Part shown: positions 33,486-46,388 of the stretch, in pieces
How positions within the stretch are numbered: the stretch's first letter is position 1
Layout: each line of letters begins with the position of its first letter
Source of the DNA: Spirodela intermedia
Lineage: Eukaryota > Streptophyta > Magnoliopsida > Alismatales > Araceae
Direction: 5' to 3'
Assembly (NCBI GenBank): GCA_902729315.2
Contig: LR746276.1
Coordinates: 4,198,169-4,262,168 of the forward strand
DNA length: 64,000 nucleotides
Made by a program: the position numbers and the translations under genes
The notes under the pieces: generated by a model
Database searches by the model: none
Told to the model about the DNA's origin: nothing
The model's input: only the letters and a program-made list of their open reading frames with translations

Positions 33486-36400
33486 ATACATGGTAGAAGA
33501 TCCTTGCATCCAAGGCTAGAAAATCATTTTATTATTTCATTCAAAACTAAAAATCCGAAATAAATATTAATTTTGATAGATCTTGAAGGAAGTACAGGTC
33601 AAACTGAAAACAATCTTATGGCCATGAAAAATCATTATATCCATGATTCATTTCAAAGAGCATCCAATATTAGAGTCCCATTAGCACCCACTATTAAATT
33701 CGAAATAAATCCAGAAAATTTTCAAATAGTCTCTAATTTTCATGGATTGACTTTAGAGGAACCTCGTCAGCACTTAGAAAAATTTCATATGGCCTGTGAT
33801 TTAGTTAATCTCTCTCAAGTTACACCGGAAATTATTAAGATGAAATTATTTCTTCGTACACTTAGGGACAAAGTTAGTCATTGGCTATCTACATTAGATA
33901 GAGAGTTAACTAGTTGAAAGGCATAGAACAGGCTTTTCTTCAAAAAATTTATCTTTTAAGAAAAACTCAAAATATCAGAAAACATATATAGAGTTTTTCT
34001 CAAAGACCAGAAAAAACTTTACATGAGACATAGGAAAAATTCAAAGATTTACTTAGAAAGTGTCCTCATCATGCTATACCCAAGTGGCAGCTCAATAGAA
34101 TTTTTTATGATGGATTATTAGAACAACAAAGAAATATAGTTGATTCTATATGTGGAGAAGCTTTTATGAAGAAAACCCTGATGAGATTTATAGTTTTTAT
34201 AAAAATTTAAGTGAAAATTCTAGAGATCAAGCCTCTTTTGAATTATATGACAGGGATAAGATGAGAGGAATTTATGAATTGTATTAGATGATGATTTTAA
34301 ATTAAGAAATGAGGTTAATCAGATTAATCAAAGATTAGAAAATTTTAATTTACTTATTGACAATATTAGAAAGCCTCTTAACCCTCAATTTAATTCAAAT
34401 AGTACATGTCCTATTTATGGTAAAAAAGATTATTTTGAATTTTAATGCTATAATTTAGATCAATCAATTCACCGTATGCAAGAACAAGTGCAAGTAGCTC
34501 ATGGTTTTAATAGAAATAGAGAGCCTTTTTCAAATTCTTATAATCTAAATTGAAGGAATAATTTTTCATGGAGAGACCATGAATGGTGGATCCATTTTTC
34601 AGAATGCATTACTTGACACCAATGCTAGTATTAATTTATTAACTGTAAGTATTTGTGAAAAATTTAATATTGTTGATCTTAAACCTTCTACTATTACCTT
34701 ATAATTTGCTAATAGATCGATAAAACATCCTAAAGGTATTTTAGAAAATGTGATAGTGATAGTTAAAGGGTGTAAATTTTTAGCTGATTTTGTAGTCCTG
34801 AAAATGGATTTTAATGGACAATTTTAAAATACACCAATCATCTTATGGAGACCATTTTTGCATACAACAAAGATGAATATTGATTTTCTCACAAGTATTG
34901 TGAAAATTTCATGTGGAGATCAATTAGTAGAAATTAATATTTTTGAGGTATTGAATGATCTTAAGAAATCCCAAGTATATGATTGTCATACCATAGATCT
35001 TCTAGATGATTTTGATGATCCAAATGTTATTGATGACTGTGTGTTGGAAGAATTAGAGGAAATAGAGAATATAAATTTAGGAGAAAAGAAAGAGGAAGAT
35101 CATCAGAATTTAGAGTTGAAACCTCTTCCCTCTAGTTTAAAATAGATGTTTTTGGAGGAAAATAATTCATTTCCTATTATTATTGCAGCTGATTTGAGTG
35201 ATGAACAAGAAGAAGAATTATTAGATGTACTTCGAAAAAATAAGAAGGCTATGGGCTGGAAAATGGATGATCTAAGAGGCATTGATATGAGTGTATGCAT
35301 ATAGAGGATATATCTAAAGGAGGGGGCTAGAACTAGCAGGGAACCATAACGAAGATTAAATCCTAACATGATGGAAATTGTAAAAAAAAGAAATTTAAAG
35401 TGGCTAGCTGCTGATATTATTTATTCTATTTGAAATAGCAAATGGGTTAGTCCTACACAAGTGGTGCAAAAAAAATCAGGGATCACAGTTATAAAAAACG
35501 AAAATGGGGATAAAATACAAACAAGATTAACTACCGGTTGGAGGGTTTGCGTTGATTATAGAAAATTAAATTCAGTTACTTGAAAAGATCATTTTCCTCT
35601 ATCATTTACTGATCAACTTCTAGAAAAATTAGCTAGAAAAAACTTTTTTCTTTTCTAGATGGATACTCTAGTTATAATCACATTTATATAAACCCTTTAG
35701 ATCAAGAAAAAATAACTTTCACTTTCCATTTGGTACTTTTGTTTTTAAACGCATGCCTTTTGGTCTGTGTAATACTCCAACCACATTCGAAAGATGTATG
35801 CTGTCTATTTTTTCTAATATGACTAGAAAAGGCATGAAAATTTTTATGGATGATTTTCCTATTTTTGGTAAATCATTTGATGAATTCTTAAATCATTTAC
35901 AACATGTACTTGAGAAATGTATAGAGAAAAAATTAGTTTTGAGTTGGAAGAAATCACATTTTATGGTTGGAGAGGGAGTTGTGTTGGGTCATATTGTGAG
36001 TGAAAGGGGTTTAGAGGTGGATAGAGCAAAAATTGATATTATATCTAAAATGAAACCTCCAAATTCAATAAAATAGATTAGATCTTTCTTGGGTCATGCA
36101 GGTTATTATAGAAAATTTATTCAAGATTTTTTGAAAATTTCTAAACCTCTCACCATGTTATTATCTAAAGATGTGCCTTTTAATTTTGATGAGAAATGTT
36201 TTGAGTCTTTTTTTGAAATAAAAAGATTACTTACTGAGGCACTCATTTTACAAGCTCTTGATTGGTCCTTTCTTTTTGAAATAATGTGTGATGTATCGAA
36301 TTATATAGTGGGGGCCATTCTAGGACAAACAAAAGAGTCAAAACCTATAGTAATTTCATATGGTAGTAAAACTATATTCGATGCTCAATTAAATTATACC

Positions 36401-37931
36401 ACGACTGAAAAAGAGTTGTTAGCTATAGTATTTTCGTGAGAAAGGTTGAGATCATATATTTTGGGAGCTAAAACTATTATTTATACTGATCATACAGCAT
36501 TAAAATATCTGTTAAATAAGAAAGATGCAAAGCCACGTTTATTAAGATGGATTTTACTATTGCAGGAATTTGACTTAGAAATAAAAGATAAAAAAGGTTT
36601 CGAAATGTTGTTGCTGACCATCTTTCTAGATTAAGTGATACAGGAATAAATGCAACACTTTTACAAGATGCATTTCTAGATGAACAATTGATGGCAGCTC
36701 AACATCAACCATCACCATGGTATGCACATATTGTTAACCTTCTGATTTCTAGAAAAATTCCAGAACAGTGGGATAAGAACAGAAAACATCATTTCTTTTC
36801 TAAGATTAGAAAATATTTTTGGCATGATCCTGATTTATATTACTTGGGCAATGATGAAATTTTAAGGAGATGTGCTACTGAAGAAGAATATCATAACATT
36901 ATTAACATGTGCCATTCATCTAATTGTGGAGGACATTTCTCTGGACGAAAAATAGCTTGAAAAACTTTTCAGTGTGGTTTTTATTAGCCTACAATCATTA
37001 GAGATTCTATAGAATTTAGTAAAACATGTATTTCATGCCAATCCATAGGTAACATGAGTAAAAAAGATGAAATGCCCATGAGTAACATGTTAGTAGTCAA
37101 AATTTTTGATGTATGGGGAATAGATTTCATAGATCCCTTCCCATCAGCTGAAAAATATGAATATATTTTGCTTGCTATTGATTATGTGTCGAAGTGGGTG
37201 GAAGCTATTCCTAATAGAACTAATGATCATAAAATCGTGATGAAATTTGTGTAGGAAAATATTTTTCGAAATTTGGATGTCCTAGAGTGATTATTAGTGA
37301 TGGAGGAATATATTTTACAAATGAACATTTCAGAAAATTGTTGAAAAAAAATAGAGTACACCATAGAGTAGCCACTCCATATCATCCCCAAACAAATGGG
37401 CAAGCTGAAGTAGCAAATAGGGAAATTCAGATAATTTTGAGAAAAATAGTTAGACTAGATAGGAAAGATTGACCCAAAAAATTACAAGATGCATTATGGG
37501 CTTATAGAACAGCTTATAAAAATCCCATAGGTATGTCCCCATTTCATCTCATTTTTGGAAAGTCATGACATCTTCTTGTGGAAATAGAGCATAAAGCATA
37601 ATGGGCTATAAAAAATATATGTATGGATGAAAAATTAGCTGGTGGGCATAGAATTTTTCAACTACATGAACTAGAGGAGTTGAGGAATGAAGCTTATGAA
37701 AATCATAGAATATATAAAGAAAAAACTAAAACTTTTCATGATAAATACATTAGTAGAAAAAAAATTGATGTTGGACAAAAAGTATGGTTATATGATTCTA
37801 GGCTGAAATTATTCCCAAGAAAATTAAAATCAAAATGGACAGGGCCTTATGTGGTGGAAGAGACATATGATCATGGGGCTGTAATGATTAAAGATCCTAA
37901 AAGTTACCATAACTTTAAGGTAAATGGACAG
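33486..37931 (+). pseudogene. gag-pol of element E, start codon lost, deleted and broken
   Basis: The family ATG is ATA here (33486-33488). Gag frames are interrupted by stops. At about 34577 the sequence passes straight into the protease, where the DTG motif is DTN. RT keeps FMDDFPIFG (35753-36076), but its upstream half has stops and the first catalytic Asp segment is shifted. RNase H ([18 protein letters not shown]) and integrase ([34 protein letters not shown]) survive as separate pieces. The sequence stops mid-frame at NGQ at the LTR of F. Confidence 0.87.
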
Positions 37932-39800
37932 TGACGTGACTTAGTCGTTGTATATTAAATCACGCAAATATAAAATTTATAAAACTAGAAAATACAAATT
38001 TTTAGATATCTAGAAGTATTTCTGAATAAATATATCAATTATAATTCAATAAAAGTTCGAAAAATAGCAGTAATTTTCCAGGTCGATCACAGGGATGTAA
38101 TATAATATCTGGTAATTATTCAAAATTTTCCTTAGAGAATACTATTTTATGTGAATTTTATACTAAGAAATGAAAAGGAAATATATTTAAAATTTACGAA
38201 AAAAGGAAATAAGGGTGCAGACGTCAGGATGACATCAGCGCCCGGTGAATGCAAATCGGGCAGAAATAGAGTTCCGCTGGTGATTCTTACGTAAGTGATT
38301 ACAGACGATTTAATTAATCAAATTAAGATCTGTAAAAGCCGAAAGAATCGTAATAGAACAAAGTATATTTTGGTAAATTAAAATCAGAAAATTTATCACT
38401 AAATGAAGCGTAAAGTAAGTTAAAAACAAGAAAACAGAGTTCTGGCGTCGCGACGGCGATGCGTTGGCGATGCACTGGAATCTTGAGCATTCGGGAGGAT
38501 CGTCGTGCAGTGTCCACAGCCTCGAAGGCTCTCTTTGGACAAAGACGACGTGGGCAATCTCTAGATCTTCTCGCGAAGTCTAGAGATTAATGAAATGGGT
38601 CGTTGAATCGTCTCCGGCGACTGTCACCTGGCGGAGTGGAAAAATGGCGACTTCGAGGGCTCTCTGGTGGCTGTCACTCGACGGAGAGGAGCTAGATGGA
38701 GGTGGGGCGTGTGTCAAGGAGCTTCATCCTCAGGTCTACTGATAAGTCTTCATTATCATGAGTTAATAATTAGTAAATAATATAGTTTTAGTCTTAACTC
38801 ATGATAAATAGACTTATATTTGTGTTAAAGTGTGAAAAGTGGTTTTCAGTTGATGAATGTGAATTTTTAGGTAATTATGTGATTTTACATGAATTTATAT
38901 GATTTGTATAGTCTTGCTTTTGAGATAAATGAAGAAAAAGAAATAAAAATAAGACAAAATGAGTGGGGACCCGCCAGCCAGCCGGGCCTGCAAGCGGGTC
39001 GGAAGCTCAATCAGGGAGGTGGTGACTCGTCTCCCGGCGGATTGTCTTCTTCTCGATGACGGCTTGTTCGTCGATCAATCGGAGATGATTTACTCGACGG
39101 ATTCGCGATTCTTTTATCGCGAATCGTTCAGCAATTTTAGTAGCAATGCTCCGCGAATCGCATTGACGAGATTTTCGCCAATGATCCAGCGATTCTCGTT
39201 GCTTAATCCTTCACTGGCGATCTGCAGGAAAGTCACGATAATCAGATAAAAATATATGAATTTTGACTCTGGGAGGATTCGAACCCACGCCGGTTGTCCG
39301 CCCCTTTTGAGGAAGGTGTGACGCGGGTTTAGTCCCACATCGGTTGTGCGCCGATTTTTCGGGCGAATATATAGTAATGTTAGCTTTTTAAGCAAAGTTC
39401 CTTCTCTCGCGTGTACGACCACTCCTTGCCCCACAGCCGGCTGGCCACCGGTGACATGGAAGGGGAGTGGCGCACACGTGCCCCTATTGGTCCAAGCCGC
39501 TCAAGCCCCTGCTCGCGGCTACTCCCCGACTGAGCTTCTGACCTGCTTGCGGGCCCGGCTGGCCGGCGGGTCCCCACTCATTTTGTCTTATTTTTATTTC
39601 TTTTTCTTCATTTATCTCAAAAGCAAGACTGTAAAAATCATATAAATTCATGTAAAATCACATAATTACCTAAAAATTCACATTCATCAACTGAAAACCA
39701 CTTTTCACACTTTAACACAAATATAAGTCTATTTATCATGAGTTAAGGCTAAAACTATATTATTTACTAATTATTAACTCATGATAATGAAGACTTATCA
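37932..39800 (-). repeat. 3' LTR of element F with a foldback insertion
   Basis: Reverse-oriented LTR from TGACGTGAC (37932) to GACTTATCA (39800). The two LTR parts, 37932-38739 and 39018-39800, would be continuous apart from about 45 bp missing at the break, where a plus-oriented LTR start is inserted. The antisense USE and TATA (about 39329-39375) are intact. Confidence 0.85.
38740..39017 (+). repeat. Inverted 278-bp LTR start inside the 3' LTR of F
   Basis: Begins exactly at the LTR terminus TGATAAGTCTTC and runs through the GC-rich start (GGAAGCTCAATC). It is nearly the reverse complement of the end of the same LTR at about 39523-39800, so the two form a ~278-bp inverted repeat with a ~505-bp spacer. 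Confidence 0.85.
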
Positions 39801-39811
39801 CACCCCCAACT
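39801..39811 (-). other. Polypurine tract of element F
   Basis: The + strand reads CACCCCCAACT, the reverse of AGTTGGGGGTG, directly next to the LTR end at 39800. Confidence 0.82.
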
Positions 39812-41382
39812 TAAATCATTGCTAGTCCCTTAGCAATGGAATTACGAAAATAAAAATTTACAAATCTCAAACATCATATTTTAATACAAAAAAAATAAAA
39901 ATACAATTAGAAATGATGCACCTTTAGACACTTTGGACTCTTATATCAAGTCTTTAAGAATGATCTCAAGCACTTAAATGTTTAAGCACTCCTTGGAATA
40001 ACAATCTAGACTTCACTTCTTTTATTCACATCTTTATCACTTCTTCACTCATAGACATATTTACAAGATGTTCCAACTATCAATAATCATCCAAGAATAA
40101 TATTGATCCTACATTTCCCTTTTTCCATGGCTTGATTTTTGAAGTTTGCACTATATTTCTTCCTTCTTTTATAGTGGATAAGTATCTTTTCCTGTAGACA
40201 AATTTCGACAATGAGAATGATGTCTCACACCCTCCATGTGTACTCTTAATTTTCAGGGCTTTCACTTTATCCACTTATTTTGCAGCAAGTGTTTTTCTAT
40301 ACACGATTTTTGACAATGAGAATGATGTCTCACACCCTCCATGTGTACTCTTCATTTCTAGATTTTTCACATTGCTCTCTCTCTTTTTTTTTTCGAAATA
40401 AGTGATTTCTCCTCACAAGTCTTATAGATCAAGATGCAAAAATCTCCATTAAACTCAAATGAACAATCAAATTTTCACATCAAGTAAATACTATCCATCA
40501 AGATCATGAAGTGAAAATCTGTAAAATCAAATCCATGTTATCTATCATGTATCCAAGGAGTATTCCAACATTTCATGCTACTAGATCATTCTTTTGACTC
40601 AATAATAATCTTCCTAGTATCTTTTGGTATCAATTAATCTAATTGATTTAATTTTTCATGCATGCAATATGATGTAAGAAATTTTTAAATTAGATAGTTC
40701 TGACAGTTCTGATTTCTGTTTTCAGTTCTATTTTTAGCAACAATAAATTTGTCAAAAATAAATCAAAACTATCCGTTTTATAGCTCTAATTTTGAATTTC
40801 AGTAATATATGTCTAAGGGATTGAAATGTGAGAAAAGGGTCTCTAGAATTTCAAATTTCGGGCTGTTTTTGGTCTGCTATTTTTGACAGTCTGTTGTTCC
40901 TGACAAAAATCCAGAAAATAGATGTTGCAGTTTTTTCAAATTTTATTTTATTTTTTATTTTTTCAGTTGCTGTTCTAATGCAAACACATGTTCTTAATCG
41001 TCCTATAGCATAAATTAATAATGAATACTTCACCCCCCAACTTAAAAATGACATTGTCCTCAATGACACAGAAAACTCGAAACAAAATATGCAGAAAATA
41101 TAATTTTCAAGTGAAGCATGCATATATGCAAAGTTAAGCATTAAAAATGTTGTCATAAATGATAAAGCTCAGAAAGACATCACCTCAACCTCGTTTTTAA
41201 TTTTTCACTTCATCTTACACTCCTCCTCCTGCACTTTTTCGAAAAAACAAATACAGAAATAAGTACTGCGAAATTATAAGAAAAATAGAGCTTAAAAAAA
41301 AATTCGAATAGAATGAAATAAAAACCATGGGTTGCCTCCCATGTAGTGCTGCATTTAATGTCTCCAGCTGGACTCCTTGATC
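39812..41382 (-). other. 3' internal region of element F
   Basis: Reverse counterpart of 7725-9341 in A: the two 42-bp repeats (about 40205-40250 and 40315-40360), the internal stem and purine tract (about 41032-41066) and the post-pol hairpin (about 41327-41344, CATGGGAGGCAACCCATG). No env frame. Confidence 0.75.
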
Positions 41383-44300
41383 TTACTCTTGAATTTCTTT
41401 TAATAATAAAATTTCTTTTTCTGCAAGGCGTTCATGTTCTATGTAATGTTTAAGCCGTTGTCCATTTACCTTAAAGTTATGATCACTTTTAAGATCTTTA
41501 ATCGTTACAGCCCCATGATCATATGTCTCTTCCACCACATAAGGCCCTTTCCATTTTGATTTTAATTTTCCTGGGAATAATTTCAGCCTAGAATCATATA
41601 ACCACACTTTTTGTCCAACATTAATTTTTTTTCTACTAATGTATTTATCATGAAAAGTTTTAGTTTTTTCTTTATATATTCTATGATTTTCATAAGCTTC
41701 ATTCCTCAACTCCTCTAGTTCATGTAGCTAAAAAATTCTATGCCCACCAGCTGATTTTTCATCCATACATAAATTTTTTATAGCCCATAATGCTTTATGC
41801 TCTATTTCCACAAGAAGATGACATGGCATTCCAAAAATCAAACGAAATGAGGACATACCTATGGGATTTTTATAAGCTGTTCAATAAGCCCATAATGCAT
41901 CTTGTAATTTTGTGGGCCAATCTTTCCTATCTGGTTTAACTATTTTTTTCAAAATTCTCTGAATTTCTCTATTTGCTACTTCAGCTTGCCCATTTGTTTG
42001 GGGATGATATGGAGTGGCTACTCTATGGTGTACTCCATTCTTTTTCAACAGTTCCCTGAAATGTTTATTTATAAAATGTGTTCCTCCATCACTAATAATC
42101 ACTCTAAGACATCCAAATCTCGAAAAAATATTTTCCAGCACAAATTTCATCACGATTTTATGATCATTAGTTCTAGTAGGAATAGCTTCCACCCACTTCG
42201 ACACATAATCAACAACAAGCAAAATATATTCATATTTTTCAGCTGATGGGAAGGGACCCATGAAATCTATTCCCCATACATCAAAAATTTTGACTACTAA
42301 CATGTTACTCATGGGCATTTCATCTTTTTTACTCATGTTACCTATAGATTGGCATGAAATACATGTTCTACTAAATTCTATAGAATCTCTAATGATTGTA
42401 GGCGAATAAAAACCACACTGAAAAATTTTTGCAGCTATTTTTCGTCTAGAGAAATGTCCTCCACAGTTAGATGAATGGCACATGTTAATAATGTTATGAT
42501 ATTCTTCTTCAGAAACATCTCCTTAAAATTTGATCATTGCCCAAGTAATATAAATCAGGATCATGCCAAAAATAATTTCTAATCTTAGAAAAGAAATGAT
42601 GTTTTCTATTCTTATCCCACTGGTCTGGAGTTTTTCTAGAAACCAGAAAATTAACAATATGTGCATACCATGGTGATGGTTGATGTTGAGCTGCCATCAA
42701 TTGTTCATCTGGAAATGCATCTTATAAAGGTGCTGCATTTATTCCTGTATCACTTAATCTAGAAAGATGGTCAGCAACAACATTCTCGAAACCTTTTTTA
42801 TCTTTTATTTCTAAGTCAAATTCCTGCAACAATAAAATCCATCTTAATAAATGTGGCTTCGCATCTTTCTTATTTAACAGATATTTAAATGCTGCATGAT
42901 TAGTATAAATAATAATTTTAGCTCCCAAAATATATGATCTAAACCTTTCTAACGAAAATACTACAGCTAACAACTCTTTTTCAGTCGTGGTATAATTTAA
43001 TTGAGCATCGGATATAGTTTTACTAGCATATGAAATTACTATGGTTTTGACTCTTTTATTTGTCCTAGAACGGCCCCCACTGCATAATTTGATGCATCAC
43101 ACATTATTTCAAAGGGAAAGGACCAATCAGGAGCTTGTAAAATGAGTGCCTCAGTAAGTAATCTTTTTATTTCAGAAAAAGACTCAAAACATTTCTCATC
43201 AAAATTATAAGGCACATCTTTAGATAATAGCATGGTGAGAGGTTTAGAAATTTTTGAAAAATCTTGAATAAATTTTCTGTAATAACCTGCATGACCTAAG
43301 AAAGATCTAATCTGTTTTACTGAATTTGGAGGTTTCATTTTAGATATAATATCAATTTTTGCTCTATCCACCTCTAAACCCCTTTTACTCACAATATGAC
43401 CCAACACAACTCCCTCTTTAACCATAAAATGTGATTTCTCCCAACTCAAAACGAATTTTTTCTCTATGCATTTCTCAAGTACATGCTGTAAATGATTTAA
43501 GCATTCATCAAATGATTCACCAAAAACAAAAAAATCGTCCATAAAAATTTCCATGCATTTTTCAATCATATCAGAAAAAATAGACAGCATATATCTTTGA
43601 AATGTGGCTGGAGCATTACACAGACCAAAGGCATGCATTTAAAAGCAAAAGTACTAAATGGACAAGTGAAAGTTGTTTTTTCTTGATCTAAAGGGTTTAT
43701 ATAAATTTGATTATAACCAGAGTATCCATCTAGAAAACAAAAAAAGTTTTTTCCAACTAATTTTTCTAGAATTTGATCAGTAAATGGTAGGGGAAAATGA
43801 TCTTTTCTAGTAACTGAATTTAATTTTCTATAATCAATGCAAACCCTCCAACCAGTAGTTAATCTTGTTTGTATTTCATCCCCATTTTTGTTTTTTATAA
43901 CCGAGATCCCTGATTTTTTTGGCACTACTTGTGTAGGACTAACCCATTTGCTATCTGAAATAGGATAAATAATATCAGCAGCCAGCCACTTTAAAATTTC
44001 TTTTTTTACAATTTCGATCATGTTAGGATTTAATCTTCATTGTGGTTCCCTGCTAGTTCTAGCCCCCTCCTCTAGATATATACTATGCATGCATACACTC
44101 ATATCAATGCCCCTTAGATCGTCCATTTTCCAGCCCATAGCCTTCTTATTTTTTCGAAGTACATCTAATAATTCTTCTTCCTGTTCATCACTCAAATCAG
44201 CTGCAATAATAATAAGAAATGAATTATTTTCCTCCAAAAACATATATTTTAAACTAGAGGGAAGAGGTTTCAACTCTAAATTCAGATGATCTTTCTCTTT

Positions 44301-46388
44301 CTTTTCTCCCAAATTTATATTCTCTATTTCCTCTAATTCTTCCAGCACACAGTCATCAATAACATCTGGAGCATCAAAATCGTCTAGAAGATCTATGGTA
44401 TGACAATAATATACTTGGGATTTCTTAAGATCATTTGGTACCTCAAAAATTTTAATTTCTACTAATTGATCTCCACATGAAATTTTCGTAATACCTGTGG
44501 GAAAATCAATATTCATCTTTGTTGTATGCAAAAATGGTCTCCCTAGGATGATTGGTGTATCATAAAACTATCCATTAAAATCCATTTCCAGCACTACAAA
44601 ATCAGCTAGAAATTTACACCCTTTAACTGTTACTATCATATTTTCTAAAATACCTTCAGAATGTTTTATGGATCTATCAGCAAATTGTAAGGTAACAGTA
44701 GAAGGTTTAAGATCAGAAATATTAAATTTCTCACAAATACTTGCAAGTAATAAATTAATACTAGCACCGGTGCCAAGTAATGCATTCTGAAAAATGGATC
44801 CACCAATATCACACGAAATTAAAGGGGCACCTGTATCTCTCAATTTATATGGTAATTGATTTAATAATAATGCACTAGCATGCATAGATAATTTTTCTAC
44901 TCTAGGTGCCCTTTTTGGTGTACACATTTCTTTCAAAACTCTAGCATATTCAGGAATATGTTCAATGGTAGTGAGTAAAGGAAGACTAATTTGCACATCT
45001 TGTAAAATTTTCTTTATTTCTTCATTGTGTTCCTTTTTCTTTCTTTGTCTAGGCTCTAGAGCTTTAGGAAATGGAATGGTTGTCCTCTCTTTCGAAATTT
45101 CCTTGGTAGGATCTATAAAATCCTCTTCTACTCCTATTTGATTTTGTTTTGGGTTGTCCACGTTTTCTTTTTCTTCTAATGTTTGGGGATAAGGATCAAG
45201 TAAGATCTTATCACTCCTTAATGCATTCACTGTCCTAACATTTTCATTTCGTGGGTTTTTTCCTAGATTCATGCTACTAGACTCCCCTTGCTAAAATCCT
45301 ATTGTTGGGCGGTTCCCTGGATTTTCTATGGGCTGACTAGGTAGCTGTCCCTCTTCTCTCTTATTCCCAAGGGCCTCTATAATTTATTTCTGGTGCTGCA
45401 TCATTTGATTCATAGTTTGTTGCATCATTTGGCTCATTTGCTGCATCATTTCCATAGTATCAGGTTGGGTTTGAGAGGGCTGATTTTTTTGAAATCTATT
45501 TTCTTATTTTGGATGAAATTCAGAGTTTGAATTGGGTCTAAGTGCTTCTGGATTTTGAATATTATTTGGGTCTCTCCATGAAAAATTATTCCTCCAATTA
45601 GGATTATAAGAATTTGAAAAAGGTTCCGTATTTCTATTAAAATCGTGAGCTACTTGCACTTGTTCTTGCTTAGGGTGAAATGATTGATCTAAATTATAAC
45701 ATTGAAATTATGAATAATCATTCTCACCATACATAGGACATGTACTATTTGAATTAAATTGAGGGTTAAGAGGTTTTCTAATATTGTCAATAAGTAAATC
45801 AAGTTTTTTTAATCTTTGATTAATCTGATTAACCTCATTTCTAAGTTTAGAATCATCATCATGATGCAATTCATAAATTCCTCTCTTCTTATCCTTGTCA
45901 TATAATTCAAAAGAGGCTTGATCTCTAGAATTTTCACTTAAATTCTCATAAAGACTGTAAATCTCATCAGGGGTTTTCTCTATAAAAGCTCCTCCACATA
46001 TAGAATCAACTATATTTCTATGTTGTTCTAATAATCCATCATAAAAAATTCTATTGAGCTGCCACTTGGGTATAGCATGATGAGGACACTTTCTAAGTAA
46101 ATCTTTGAATGTTTCCCATGTCTCATGTAAAGTTTCTCCTGATCTTTGAGAAAAACTCCATATATGTTTTCTCATATTTTGGATTTTTCCTAAGGGATAA
46201 AATTTTCGAAGAAAGGCCTGTTCTATGTCTTTCTAGCTAGTTAATTCTCTATCTAATGTGGATAGCCAATGGCTAGCTTTGTCCCTAAGTGTATGAGGAA
46301 ATAATTTCATCTTAATAATTTCCGGTGTAACTTGAGGGAGATTAACTAAATCACAGACCATATGAAATTTTTCTAAGTGCTGATGAGG

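Larger units (their letters stand above)
31809..37931 (+). mobile_element. Element E: decayed Athila-type element with internal deletion, no 3' end
   Basis: 5'-truncated LTR, primer site, gag, then a jump at about 34577 from the middle of gag into the protease (about 770 bp missing compared with A), then pol until 37931, where the reverse-oriented LTR of element F begins. Its own tail and 3' LTR are absent. Confidence 0.87.
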
